A stretch of 64,000 nt of DNA from Dendrolimus kikuchii. Lineage: Eukaryota > Arthropoda > Insecta > Lepidoptera > Lasiocampidae. A program made the position numbers and the translations under genes. The DNA lies in contig CM034414.1 in assembly GCA_019925095.2 (NCBI GenBank), positions 5,934,001 through 5,998,000 on the forward strand, in the 5' to 3' direction. Within the stretch, counting starts at the first letter, position 1. Each line of letters starts with the position of its first letter. A model generated the notes under the pieces. It saw only the letters and a list, made by a program, of their open reading frames with translations. It was not told the DNA's origin and did no database searches. Shown piece by piece: positions 21,391-33,254 of the stretch.

Positions 21391-22230
21391 ATATAAACAA
21401 CAAAAGTAGAAGAACGAAAGAAGAAGACTTCTTACTGTTGGCCATATGTAAGGCTACTGAGGCGATCCTAGAGAGCCCAGAAGAAAGCTTTGGAATTTAC
21501 AGCGATTCGCGCTCGGCATTACAATCAGTGATAAATTGGAGCAGCACACACGAGTTGGCGGTCACAGCTAGGCGGAACTTAAGACGGATTATGGCAATAG
21601 GGAAGGGGGTCTCACTATTTTGGGTAAAAGCGCACGCCGAGGTGAGGGAAAACGATAGAGCGGACGCTCTGGCGAAAGCCGCTGCTCAGTCCCTGAAGGT
21701 AAAGCCTCATTATGACAGGTGTCCGGTTTCATTTGTCAAGCGAATGATCCGTATGGAGACGCTTGATAAATGGAACCGGCGATACAGGGACGAGCCAACA
21801 GCGTCCGTCACTAAGTTTTTCTTCCCGGAAACGACGTGCGCATATAAAATTATCAGAGCAATGAAGCCGATGGGAACGATGACCCAAATGTTCACGGGGC
21901 ACGGGGGGTTCTCCCAATACTTGCATCGTTTCAAGTTAAAGGGGGACCCTTCGTGTTCCTGCGATACAGGAGAGGAAGAGACGCTCCTTCACGTAATATT
22001 TGAATGCCCCCTTTTTGCGAGAAAGCGATATAACGCAGAATGCGCCTTACAAACAAGAATATGTAGAGAAGAGGTACATGAGCTACTAGGCAAGAAAAAG
22101 AGGGAGGTGTTTGTAAAATACGCGATTAAACTAATAGAGACCGTGGTCAAAAGAAACGCACACAATTAACACTGTACACATATTTCTATATATGTATCAA
22201 CAGTGTTTAGTTTTAAAAGTAATAAATAAA
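21391..22230 (+). pseudogene. R1-like LINE 3' end with RNase H domain
   Basis: A 243-residue open frame (21438-22169) continues upstream as EDFLLLAICKAT without an ATG, so it is a 5'-truncated polyprotein end. RNase H motifs: IYSDSRSAL (Asp) and FWVKAHAEVRENDRADALAK (His, Asn, Asp). A C-terminal zinc knuckle follows: CSCDTGEEETLLHVIFEC. This layout is that of R1/I-group LINEs. Reverse transcriptase and endonuclease are absent, so it is a dead-on-arrival copy, but the remaining frame is intact, implying modest age. Confidence 0.8.
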
Positions 22231-22391
22231 TACAAATAACCTTAGCAAGTAAGAAAGAAAAGAAAAAAGTAAGAAAAAATAAGAAATAAAGAACCCCTTA
22301 CCCTGTGTATGGTAGTTATAAGATGAATAAAAAAAGAAAAGAATAAAAAGACCTCTATCTTGACTTATGATGGAGAAGGCGAGAAAAAAAA

Positions 22392-22600
22392 AAAGTCTTA
22401 GCCGGCTGAACTCGCTGGAACGCAGAGGCTCCGAGTTCGATTCCTGGCATGATAAATATCGTATAAGAATTTTCCGTTATTTACTATGGTCTGGGTGTCT
22501 GAGATCGGTCCTAAAGTGGCCCGTTGTATATTACCCATAACACAAGCTTAACTTGCTTACCTTGGGGATATACAATGTGTGTGTTTGTCTGCTAATTTAA
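22392..22600 (+). mobile_element. SINE-B copy (tRNA-type)
   Basis: GGCTGAACTCGCTGGAACGC then GAGTTCGATTCCTGGC, a good pol III box B. Body shared with 49012-49170 (GTGTCTGAGATCGG, CCGTTGTATATT). Confidence 0.75.
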
Positions 22601-22759
22601 ATATATAATTTAAAATCTAAAGAAGACGGGTACGCTTCAATACATTGTTGGGCCCAAGTAAAAAATGAGGGTCATTTTAAAATTCCTTTTTATTATGTTG
22701 ATATTTTTTATAATGCTCTTATTATTCTACACAATATATTTACAAACTAAAAATATTTA

Positions 22760-22910
22760 TTTATCCTACGTTATGCAACGCCATCTGTGTGCGTTTGAGT
22801 ATATCGCGTAGGCTTGTAGCTAAAATAACGCAGACTGAACATTTCTCATGCGCATGCGCTTTTATAGATCTGATTACTACGTTTTTCAACTAGATGGCGT
22901 TGTATGTAAG
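22760..22910. repeat. Short inverted repeat element
   Basis: CAACGCCATCT near 22772 and AGATGGCGTTG near 22893 form facing ends about 140 bp apart. Possibly a small MITE. Confidence 0.35.
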
Positions 22911-23709
22911 CCCAGTAGTTTTTCAGAAAAGTAACTCTTATCTGACGTACAAAGTAGGAATGGGCCGAAATTCATTTTACATTCGATTTGACCGAATTTC
23001 AGAAGCTTCAGCCGAACTTCGGCATTCGGCCGATTTAAATGCCGAACATTCGGTGCAAGAAAAAAGTAAAATACCTACTTGTACTATTTTGACTGAAGTT
23101 AATATCCATCATAACAGTAATATAAAAATTGGCATCTATATACTCGTGGTCATTTATTTTAGTTAGGAACATGTAAATCTTAACGTGCAATGTAATAAAA
23201 AATAAATAAAATTAGTTCTTGATTGAGTCTTTGCCTAATTAAATAGACATCAAATTAAAACAAAAATAAAATAAACTTATTATTCCTCTAAGAAACATCA
23301 GTAAATAGTGCAATTGCTTAATGGGGATTGTTCACTTTTTTTCAATTTAGCTTTTTGAAAAACCATTTCGAGGAATAGTGTTCCTAATCATTTCTGTCTA
23401 GTTAAAATTCCAAAAAACGTACAATCCCCTTGTATTTTGAAAGAAATGCGTTTGATCTTTATTTGACCTTACTAAATCCTATGACGTCATTTACGTCTGG
23501 TGAAATGCATATGAATACCGTAGCCATTCAGTTTCAAAATATAAAAAGACCGACATTTTCCTTTTTATGTCATTGTTATGTCATACAACATCAACATAAA
23601 CAAACATTTTATTCGACGCACTCTAGAATAAAATTATGTATATATTATCTCTTCAGACCAATATTTCTTAAATATCTGTAAAGAGAATACTTACATATGG
23701 TCTCTAACT

Positions 23710-24280
23710 AAAAGTCAAAGAAAAGTGCATTATATAAACGAGCGTCTTCGTAAATGGCGATTGGAACAATGTCGAAACCTGTTCAAGAGATACGATCCAA
23801 AAAATAACCTGTTTACTGATGAGAAGATGATCACGGTGGAAGAAAATTTAACTGGCAAAACAATACACCTTACGCCAGAAGTTAGAAGGAGATCCAAAAT
23901 CACATATTGGAAACAATGATTTAAGCATTAAGTGATACTTTATTCGCTGGATAGCAGTGGATTTTCCAACAGGACTCTGTATCCTCCCATGAAGCTAATT
24001 CAATCCAACATTGGTTGCAAGCCAATTTGTCAGACTTTGTTCAGATCATAGGTTGGCCTTCGTCGAATTCTGACTTGAATTCTTTGGAGTATTGTTTATG
24101 AACTGCATTGGAGCTAATGGCATACAAAAAGTTCACCAGAACCTGAATTTATCTCAAGCGAGCCCAAATCAATAAATGGAAACTGATTGAAAAGATTAGT
24201 ACCACCATAGAAGAATGGCCTATATCTTTAAAACTTAATTAATTGAAAACAAGGATGGCTATTTTAAATAACTTATTTTA
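23710..24280 (+). pseudogene. Tc1/mariner transposase remnant inside the hAT element
   Basis: A 64-residue frame at 23725 has RLRKWRLEQCRNLF and LFTDEKMITVEE (first catalytic Asp). After a stop the frame resumes with FQQDSVSSHEANSIQHWLQA and GWPSSNSDLNSLEYCL (second catalytic Asp). Stops are frequent. The D-to-D spacing points to a mariner-related group other than the mauritiana type at 17341; exact group not decided. Confidence 0.75.
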
Positions 24281-26049
24281 TATATACATAAATCTAGATG
24301 TTATTAATTATAATTCATGTAAACAATATATGAATATTTAACATTCCTCCAAAAATATTTTAGCTTTACTTTGACTGATATCTTAAGAGTTCACATTAAG
24401 AGTTATAAGAATAAGATAGTTTCTATACTGAAAGAAAACTATTGTGAGTTATAAATTTGTATGTGCCATATATTTATATGAATTGATTAATAAAATATAT
24501 CTTTTGACTTATTATTTTGCAAGATGAAATAATAAATAACTTTTAGCAGTTAGACTTGTTTATTTACTTAAACACTTATTAATAATAATTTAGGACATAT
24601 TATATAATCTTTTCAGAAATGTTCAGTTTTATCTTTTTCTTTTTTCTGCAGGCTAGCATTTGGTTTTTTCTATACATAAAGTTTTCATGTAAACTGCAGT
24701 GGATAAGTCATAAAATTCTATGATCAAGCATAACCCTTGCTTATGTAGAAAAGTTGTTGCTAATTTTTTCTGAACCTGAAAAAAAGATATAAAGTGTCTA
24801 TTTAATTACTCGCATAGTCCTTATTTAACTCATAAATTTTCATATTAGTAACTATGTTACACATCAAAATCATATTATTAAAAGATTTACAATCATTAAG
24901 GTATTTGTCACAAATCTTCATATTCCATTAAATCCTTCAAGCTATACATGTGCTTAATTAGTCACTTTTAAGCCGGCAAGTGAATATATTTAAAACTACT
25001 GGAGAGTTTCATATTTTCCGGTAATTTGTTGTATAAGATCAGATCCATAACATACATTAGCAATCAAACACACTATCTAACCGCTAGGGCAGTGGTGCAA
25101 GGTCTGTTCCTTTATTTGTATGTATTTATATGAGATACTTTACTTGTATTATAGAATATTAAGAAAGTAATATAGGTTGCTGATTTATTGATTGTACCAA
25201 ATTATCAAACAAGTAATTAATATTATTTTAATCAGTTTCTAATGAATGAGTGAGACATGTAGCTATTTTTCTATAAATAGGTGCACATTTTAGATGAATT
25301 TTGACTTCAACACAAAGTTTACTTACATCAATCATATATTAAATAATAATTAACATTACTGATTTCTTATATGGATGAAATTTACAGACAGGAATAGTAA
25401 TATACTACAAAGGTTCTAAAAGGAAAGAAGGAAGGAAGATCTATGGACGAACATGTTGAATTTAGAAACCTTCACAAAACTACTTACATCAGGATTTTAG
25501 CTCGTCTTATTTCTCCAATATGTACTATAGCTATGTACTCTAATAACATTACATGTTAGGTAGGTTTAGCGTATCAGCCTTTACAAAATTAACACTCCTA
25601 TTTGAAGATCCGGCCATGTTTACAAAGAGAAAATATTTAATACATTTTCATTAATAAAACAGTTCACTTTTTTGTCGGATGATTTTAGAAGATTTTTCTA
25701 AGGACGAAATTAATTGTAATGAATAATATTAGAATTTAGAAATGCTGCATTAACCGCCGATCTAAAGCTGAAATACTCAATGTTGCCAGGTTGCTAATAG
25801 TGAAATTACTAAAATTTGTAATTCTTATAGGTACACACGTGTGTGTATGAAAGTAACTCCCAACATATTGACTTAAAAAATATCTTATCGAACATCGCCA
25901 TGATTTTTAAATTGAAAACTTCGGTAGGTACTTCTAGGATGGGGAAAATGCACTGAATTTGCACGACCGTCACGCTCAGATACCAAGTTTTTGTCTCTGA
26001 AGTGCAGTCCTAACGACTAATATGTTTTTAAAGGTCTGACTAATAATAC

Positions 26050-26065
26050 TCCCCCCCCCCCCCCT
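26050..26065. repeat. C homopolymer run
   Basis: Fourteen or so consecutive C, unusual in such AT-rich sequence. Confidence 0.9.
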
Positions 26066-27391
26066 CAATTGAAACTGACAATACAACCTTTTTATTTTAA
26101 CTGGATTGACAACATCATTGGATAATGAGACTATGTCTAGGTATTAGACATTCAAAATGTTAACCCAAATGTGATACCAAATCAAATTATTTTAGTGGTC
26201 GAATGAGCTTTATCTGTTTTAATCGCCGAAAGAATACTTTATTACAAATTAAGAAAAGTAATGACATCGCAATGGTGTCTAATAGATAATTTATGCCTGA
26301 TTATCAATTAATGGTATTCAGTCTAACTGAACATTATTCAGTTTAAGTTATATTATATTGATTTTTCACTAAAGGTCACTTTAAATAACTTAACGGTAAC
26401 TTTAGAAAATAATAAATGTTGAACACCAAAAATAAATATATAAAATAAATCTACCGATAAAATTGCTAAGCTGGCCACACTAAAATGATCGCGATATGTC
26501 ATAATGAATAATGACAGTAACATTTAAATAGTAGCACAGATTAATATGATTATTTTCGTTTTATAGGCAAAGGAATTAATGTAAAGTTGTCCCCAATGAC
26601 GTCATCGGATATTTTTTTTTAAATCGAATTAAAAAAAAACTAAATCTTAAAACACAAAAATATTCAAATTAGTATGTTAAAATACCCTATTTTACATAAT
26701 AAAAATATAAAATCAGAGGGTAATTTTTTTTTAACAATCCCAATTATAATGCGTAACTTAAATTTAAAAAAAAAAACACGTCTAAGGGACATCATCAATT
26801 ATAACTTTAATTTTGATTCAAATCACTTTTTACGAACTAAACATTATGAATTTAGAATTATGAAATGGTGACTTTTTTCAATCAAAGGTCTAAAAATCTA
26901 TTCTTTTATCCACTTACTTATACTTAAAATTTACTAGAGGCAGGTTATGGTGTAAAAAAGCCAAAAATTCGGTGTTATCAAGTTGACGTTGTCAACAGGT
27001 CACAACACATCGTGTGTTGCTCTTGAGAAAGCGTGGCGAAATCAAACCGAAGTTCGGCCGAATTTTTTGTTTTAACCGAATCTTCGGCCGAAGTTCGTAT
27101 TCGGTTCAAACCACATTCGGCCCATCCCTAGTACAAAGACAAGGGCAGACAGATGGATGTGATGATTTTTAAGCATGTTTATACCAAAACAGATATAGAA
27201 GCCTAACGATGTCGGTTGGATTCCCTTTTGTATGTTTTTATTTTATTTTATTTATTTATTAATTCCTAAAATTTGAAATTGCGAGGGTGTGTTGCATCAC
27301 ACGCAAACCTCATAGGTTTAAGTGGTGCCTTATTTGTATTTATGATGTAAATTTTTAATATAGATAAATAAATTTTAAAAAAATATGTATA

Positions 27392-27902
27392 TCTCATCTA
27401 ATATATAAAATTCTCGTGTCACAGTGTTAGTTACCATACTCCTCCGAAACGGCTTGACCGATTTTTATGAAATTTTATATACATATTCAGTAGGTCTGAA
27501 AATCGGCTACTATCTATTTTTCATACCCCTAAGTGATAAGGGTCGTCCACAACAAAAAAAAAAATTTTTGTATATTTTTTTTTTTTTTTTAGGATACAGC
27601 ATTAAAAAATACATAAAACCCTAAATTTTCACCCCTCTACGATCAACCCCTATTTTTTATTTGTTAATTATAAACTTTAATTTTTTGGCAAGATTTTTAA
27701 TCTTATTTTGTCATGACTTAGAATAAAAAAAATTATATTACTCTTTTAGATTCACAATTAAAACCGGTAGGTGGCGTTGAGATCGGGTTATGGAATCCTC
27801 CTAATCACCTAGAGCGATTTTGGTGATCCGGTACGTGGCTCTGGGATCGGGTTCTAAAATTATATTTTTTAAAGGCAGGACAACGTCTGCCGGGGTCGCT
27901 AG
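27392..27902 (+). mobile_element. Non-autonomous Helitron, 511 bp
   Basis: Begins TCTCATCTAATATATAAAAT after an A. The end shows GGCAGGACAACGTCTGCC hairpin, then CTAG before a T. No rep/helicase coding. Confidence 0.88.
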
Positions 27903-27909
27903 TTTTTTT

Positions 27910-28005
27910 TATAATGTTTGCTTGTAGGCAAACTGGCAAACTGGTCCACTTGATGACAAGTGGTTACGATCACTCATGGACATCTACAGCACCAAGAGAG
28001 TTTTT
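27910..28005 (-). mobile_element. SINE-A-related 3' fragment
   Basis: GTTTGCTTGTAGGCAAACTG precedes TGGTCCACTTGATGACAAG and ATGGACATCTACAGCACCAA, the complement of the SINE-A 3' portion. A sister fragment is at 40937-41030. Confidence 0.6.
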
Positions 28006-28029
28006 TGTACTTAATGAAAATTAAGTACT

Positions 28030-28248
28030 CTAACATTATTTACAACTCGCGGCTCGGCACGGTTTCACCCGCGCTCTGCCCCGCTCCCGTGGTATATAGC
28101 GTCATGTTATATAGCCTATGACACTGCCTGTTAACGTAGCTTTCCAACAGTCAAAGAATTTTTAAATTCGATTTAGTAGACCCAGAGATTACAACGTCAC
28201 AAACTCACAATCTTTACCTCTTTATAATATTATTAGTATTAGTATAGA
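28030..28248 (-). mobile_element. Decayed Helitron
   Basis: Read on the minus strand it starts TCTATACTAATACTAATAAT beside a T and ends in a GC-rich stretch complementary to CTCGCGGCTCGG. The CTAG terminus is lost. Confidence 0.5.
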
Positions 28249-28574
28249 TTAAACTTTATGAGCGGATAGACGTCAAACGGGCTGCACTTAAATAGCTTTT
28301 ATACAAATTTCGATTGTGAAATAGTTTTTAGTTCTCCAAAAATTTTTCATACATAAAATATGCATTAAAACCCAACTGCATCTGTATACAAGCAACTGGT
28401 TTATTTGTACCAAAAACGAAATACGAGTTTTCGAGATTGCAACAAAAAAAGCAAAACATACATACAAGATACAAGTTTGAAGAAATGCCTCTAAGGGTGA
28501 ACGCACACGAAAAATATTTCGAATAATATTAATTTTCACTGGAAGAAGAATACTAAGATAATACCGAAGATAAT

Positions 28575-28678
28575 ACACGTTGACGACGTCCTTGGTGTTG
28601 CAAATGTTCATAGGCGACAGTGAGCACTGTCTATCAGGTAGGCCGTCTGTGTGTTTGCCAGCTTATCAAAAAAAAAAA
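28575..28678 (+). mobile_element. SINE-A 3' fragment
   Basis: TTGGTGTTGCAAATGTTCAT, AGGCGACAG and AGGCCGTCTGTGTG, ending in 14 A. Confidence 0.65.
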
Positions 28679-28802
28679 AAATCAGACAGACCAAATTAAT
28701 CAAAAATCTTAACATTATAAAATGTTTCTATTCAAACATGTAAACAGAGTTAAAATAATAAGTTTCCACATATTACGTACCTAAAATTATAATGATGTGA
28801 TA

Positions 28803-29275
28803 TACACATACATATCATCACGCTTGTTTCCAATAGGTATAGAAAGAGATTATGCTATTGTTTATCCAGGGGAAATCCCTTAGAGGACCGTAAGCCGCGC
28901 GAGGGGGAAAAGTCGCGGCCCGTATGTGGGATTCGCCAGGTCGGGGTGGCACTAGCGCCTTACGTGTGAAGTGTTATTGCCACGCCGCGGTGAAGGATAC
29001 CCACTAAAACCCCTGTCTGATCCTCGAGCGTCCTTCGTCCGGGCTGTGAGCTCGTTCAAGCATTCACCTCCACTCCGAACGGACGGCGGCCAGCCCCTTT
29101 GCGGGTTGGCCTCACCATGTGTTAGCCGCAGCTGGGTCTCTCCGGCTACCTCGACCTCACTACGAGGTGAGAAGGGGCGCTGGGATCGGTGCGTGTAGAA
29201 AGAGACGATGCATCTCAACTTACTATAACCTTGGCACACCCCTATACCTTCCACTATTTTCATTAACCCTTTAAT
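28803..29275 (-). pseudogene. LINE 3' end split by retroposon K
   Basis: The CTTGTTTCCAATAGGTATAG start corresponds to the LINE ends at 10087 and 42655. It resumes after the insertion at 28856-29195. Confidence 0.45.
28856..29195 (-). mobile_element. Retroposon K copy 1
   Basis: Flanked by 16-bp repeats TAGAAAGAGATTATGC (28840-28855) and TAGAAAGAGACGATGC (29196-29211), two mismatches. It contains CAGGGGAAATCCC, GGGATTCGCCAGGTCGG and TACCCACTAAAACCCC, shared with 52447-53192. The T-rich left edge suggests antisense orientation. GC-rich against AT-rich surroundings. Confidence 0.75.
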
Positions 29276-30164
29276 TCACTATTAGCACATATGTGTCCGC
29301 GGTGAGAGTGCAGATCGCGTTTGTGCACGTGATCGTTAATTGTGTTGTTGTCTCACTCTGTTTATATAGGAGTTATATGATTTGTATGAAATGGGTATAT
29401 TTTCTTGGTATATTACGAGATAGTGATAGTGTTAGTCTTGCGGCTTTTTGGTATATCGATAATTGTCTTAAGGGTCAATCTCTTCATAAATTTACATATT
29501 CTATTTATCTCAGATGCTTTTTGACGATTCAATACCAATGACATCTAGCGAACAAAGTGGAACATCATGGTAACTCATTAAATTACTAAGGATGGTCATT
29601 TTAGTAGATACGTTTTTATTTCACATAATCAACGTCAAACTCACATCACTTCTATTTTTAAGTCGGATATTAAAAATGGAAGTATGAAGCAAGCCTAAAA
29701 ACTTTATATGCGTTTATTTTTATTTCTTATTGGATATTCATTTGGTCACCCTGTGATCTTATCTTTTCTCGTATTCAAACGATTTTCAACTCTAACCTTA
29801 AAGCTTATAGTACAATTTTATTTATTCTTAATCTCTTATAAAGGTTATTTATGAACGCCTGTTTGCAGAATATGTTAAACCTTATATATTACAATTTAAG
29901 GTGGATTTTCAAATGTGCTTTACATTGGACTTTGGTCGTTTTATTTATGAGATAGTAGGGGAACCGGATTGTTTGAAAAAAAGGCTTTTGTCTTGCAAAA
30001 TCGCCTGAGATGCTGTCGCCGTGCGTGGTGCAACGATGGACGGAATTAAATCAATAATAATAATAGACTGTTTATACTGATTTCAGTTATAACAAGAGCT
30101 ATATACTGGAGGCATTAAAGTTCTTTTAAGAGGCTACATGGGAATAATAATAATAAATAAGCAA
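29276..30164. other. AT-rich spacer, no gene seen
   Basis: An 82-residue open stretch at 29293 has no recognisable domain and I do not call it a gene. No repeat recognised. Confidence 0.45.
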
Positions 30165-30330
30165 ACTAGCAGAAGGTGATGTCAGGAGCCTTAAGAACAG
30201 ACGAGCGTGCATGACAAGAGTTATGAATGTCAAAGAAGCAAGTGAGGTGTGTAAGAATAAGCCTAAATGGCGCTCTGTTGTTTGTCCCTACCCCGCAAGG
30301 GAACTGGCGTGAAGTTATGTATGTATGTAA
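30165..30330 (+). mobile_element. LINE-C 3' end, truncated
   Basis: Matches the last 165 bp of the copy at 39135-39695: AGCAGAAGGTGATGTCAGGA through GAACTGGCGTGAAG and TATG repeats. Confidence 0.8.
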
Positions 30331-30579
30331 ATAAGCAAAGCCGTCTCCGTGTTTGCCTTAGCCAGCCGGCTCGCAGTGGAGCCAAGACTCAAGCTCCAGG
30401 GGTAGAAGTGATAAATGACCTAACGTCGGAAGTAGCTTCGGTGAACTTGTAGCCTACCTCTCCACACCTTAGCCACTCACGCCCATGTTGCCCGTAGCCG
30501 ATCTTGTACTGCATTTTTGGGGGCTCATGTAGGGAGTGGCGAGTCATCGTCTCCCCATTTTTCCATGTTCCTCGAACAT

Positions 30580-30890
30580 TGAGACGGGCAGACGGGCAGA
30601 CGCCATAGTCCCCATAGTCCCAGATCCCTAGTTCCACTAGCAGTTCACCCAAATAGCCCGGTATCTTTTATTCACATTTCCTACAATAGTCTTATACTGA
30701 CCGGGGCTTGTATTTGAGTGCATTTTTATATGGTGTAGACAGGGATAATCGCCGGTCAGTGTCACGCCACATTTACATTAAATTCGTCGAAGAGGTCCAC
30801 GTGTTGGCCTTCCCACGCAAGCTCTACAAAAGCCGGCTCATTTTATGACCCATGGCCTTCCAGGACATACGCTATATAGTAATAACAGCC
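30580..30890 (-). repeat. Dispersed repeat D
   Basis: Nearly the same as 41998-42295: GACGCCATAGTCCCCATAG, CTAGCAGTTCACCC, GGTGTAGACAGGGATAATCG. On the minus strand both encode a WDYGDYGVCP or WEYGDYGVCP string, so it derives from a coding retroelement; clade not assigned. Confidence 0.6.
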
Positions 30891-30951
30891 TCTAAGAGTC
30901 CATTGCTGGGTTCGGATCTCCCATTTATAGGATTTGTTTTAAGGCCATTGG

Positions 30952-31401
30952 CATTATGAATTGGATTAAGAAATATGACGCCTGTAGGCTATTCAAATTT
31001 TACCGCCCCTACCGATAAATCGATACCCTAATGGCGGGTTTCTATATCTTACCGACCGTTCATTTGCCTTACTATCGGTTAAAATTTGACATAAGCTCCA
31101 TACATCTAATGTCAAAAATCAACCGATGGTAAGGCAAGTGAATGAATAGTAAAATATAGGAACGACGTCTTATTGACAATCATATTAATTAGATTATTTT
31201 TTTGTCAATGAAAATGTAACTTTATGATTTGTGTACATATCGTGAGACGTGTATAGTCTTGAATTAGACCTCCTTTTTACCGTGGTTTGAAGATTGTGTA
31301 AGACATAATATATATAAAAATTGGCCCCAAATTTGCCGCCCCCCCCAAAATCTGCCGCCCTAGGCTACAGCCTACTCAGCCTATTGATAAATCCACTACT
31401 G
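30952..31401. mobile_element. Second hAT-type MITE, related to 13088-13527
   Basis: Internal blocks match (AGGCTATTCAAATTTT, CGATACCCTA, CTGCCGCCCTAGGCT, CAGCCTATTG). Right end TAAATCCACTACTG is close to the sister's; left end is degraded. Flanks GCCATTGG and GCTATTCG could be a decayed 8-bp duplication. It is split by a palindromic MITE. Confidence 0.7.
31036..31175. mobile_element. Palindromic MITE (most complete copy)
   Basis: Long inverted arms: TTCATTTGCCTTACTATCGG and TTTGACATAAG face ATGTCAAAAATC and CCGATGGTAAGGCAAGTGAA about a short centre. Outer ends TTTCTATATCTTAC and GTAAAATATAGGAA also pair. No coding. Confidence 0.8.
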
Positions 31402-31696
31402 GCTATTCGTAGGCATATTATCCCTCACGACATTAAACCAGCTTTGTTTGACCTACCGGGATAGCGAAGGCCATATCAACATCTCCTAACAACAAACTAA
31501 TTTTTATAATCCAATAGTGAGCTAAAAATCTTAGGACCTCTGTGCATGTGTGAGGTAAAAGCACCAATAGTTGACGCTCGTATAAACCAACTTTAAATAA
31601 GGAAATAGCTACAAAAAATTAATATGTATTTGTATGTATGTATATATTACAGCATTATCAAACTACCTATTTGTATGTATCATCATCATCCGAGCG

Positions 31697-32472
31697 TTAA
31701 ATCCCGATTGCGTTCGTAGCGTGCCGACGCCCAGGGTCCGCTTTCCTAATTTTTCTACTCCACTTCGGGCGGTCTTCAGCATTGGTACGCATGTTATCTT
31801 TCACAATGAAAAACCTGCATTTCTTGGGCCTTCCACTTCGAGTGGGACCTGGCGGAGGCTTCGTGGCTAGACATTTGTTTGGTCTCTGTAAAATGTGGCC
31901 GTACCAGCGTAGGCGACACTCGTGCAGTTTGTCTGCTATGTCACGGACTTGAAGACTGCCGCGGATGCGGGATTTCCTGACGTAGTCTTCCCACGTGACT
32001 CCACATATCCATCGCAACATATTTATCTCCGTAACATGCAGCTCTTGCTTGTGTTGCTCAAGTACAGGCCACGCTTCACTGCGATACAAAAGGACAAGTC
32101 TAGTGATGGGTTTATAGACATGTCCTCTTAGTTTAACCGGCATTTTGGGGTCACAAATGACACCTGTCACCTCACGCCACTTGACACAAGCTGCTACGGA
32201 CCTTGACGTCATGGTCGATATCCCCATTACGCGCTAAGTTCAGATCCCAAGTACTTAAACTGATCCGTGCGCTCGACCGTATCTTTGCCTATGCGCACGG
32301 ATGTGGGATTTGTAGTGTCGCAATCCAAGTACTCAGTCTTCGCCACATTTAGTTTCAGGTCGCCGTTCTTCAGTGATCCCTTCCACGCATTCACACGTCG
32401 CACCAGGCGCCCCCTGCCAGAATCTACCAGCGCGATATCGTCAGCAACAAATAAAATAAATGTCGCTGACTA
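31697..32472 (-). pseudogene. RTE-like LINE reverse transcriptase, broken
   Basis: The minus strand opens with LFVADDIALVDS (the catalytic Asp pair of RT), then LKLNVAKTEYLDCDTTN and QFKYLGSELSA before a stop and two frame changes. A 176-residue frame (31697-32227) continues with VKWREVTGVICDPKMPVKLR, LRWICGVTWEDYVR and RLRWYGHILQR to the C-terminus. The 5' two thirds (endonuclease, RT fingers) are missing. Confidence 0.8.
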
Positions 32473-32482
32473 AATAACCCAC

Positions 32483-32785
32483 AGCCAGGTGGTAGGGCAG
32501 TTGCTCGTCTGGATGACTACCACCCCTGGTCTAGAGTACATTCAAATTCAAAGTTTCTATGCAAAGTAAGTCTAAAAGAATATTATTTAAGGTCATATGT
32601 TAAAAATTAATTCTACTACACAAATACGCTATAACAACCTTAAGTTCTTTCCCGGCATTGTCCCTAGATTCCATTCCCCCTTCGAGGCCGGTAGCACTGT
32701 TGGTGTTGCAAAAGTCCATTGGCAACGGAAATACTTTACATTAGATGGGTCGTCAGCCTGTCTATTGTACTCTAGAAATAAAAAA
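32483..32785 (+). mobile_element. SINE-A copy with internal insert
   Basis: CAGCCAGGTGGTAGGGCAG to CCCCTGGTCTAGAGTA, then about 80 bp of foreign AT-rich sequence (32538-32625), then the rest from ATAACAACCTTAAGTTC to an A run. Confidence 0.7.
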
Positions 32786-33254
32786 ATGACTATTTTATTT
32801 TCTACACATGTTCCTTATTTCACGTTATTTTATGCCGGTGTCAGCTACTAGTGTAGTGCCAACTACTGATGCCTTTACCTTACTTAATACATTCCCGTTA
32901 ATATGAGAAGAATATATATATAGAATCTGACGTCATTGTGTCTTAAGATCGACGTATGCGCCAACACGACAGGCGTTTATGACCTTAAGGTCCTAATGCA
33001 TCGATCGTTACGACCTTTTATTGTGAGAGGCGATTGGTCTGCGCCCGCGCAGTGATACCAGTTTATAAAATATACAGTACTTTAATGATTTACAGTCGGG
33101 TCCTGTATCTTATCCACTTACTACTGGCATGGAAGACGAATAATAAAGCCTTTCTGATATTCTGTTACATCGTCGTGAAACGGTTAGCCCTGAGCTAATT
33201 ATGCGATGAGTAAGAGTTCCGATGGCCCACTGCCCCCGTGGTCTACTCCATTTT
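32786..33254. other. Spacer, no gene seen
   Basis: No supported frame. Contains one mixed-composition block at 32930-33060 without recognised content. Confidence 0.4.

Larger units (their letters stand above)
22955..27130. mobile_element. 4.2-kb hAT-type element without transposase
   Basis: Left end TAGGAATGGGCCGAA and right end complement of TAGGGATGGGCCGAA match at 14 of 15 positions. The 8-bp duplication GTACAAAG lies exactly outside (22947-22954 and 27131-27138). Both subterminal regions are rich in CCGAA/TTCGG. These are hAT hallmarks. No hAT transposase frame exists inside; the interior is AT-rich with a broken mariner-type transposase at 23710-24280 and a 14-C run near 26051. I read it as a large non-autonomous derivative or a very decayed autonomous copy. 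Origin of the remaining interior is unknown. Confidence 0.88.

Noticed and set aside
22955..27130. Autonomous hAT transposon
   Set aside because: No hAT transposase frame or fragment was found; the only transposase remains are of mariner type.
28952..29263. 103-residue frame in GC-rich sequence
   Set aside because: Lies in retroposon K copy 1 and runs across its target duplication.
29293..29541. 82-residue hydrophobic open frame
   Set aside because: No recognisable domain, no repeat support and AT-rich context; chance frame.
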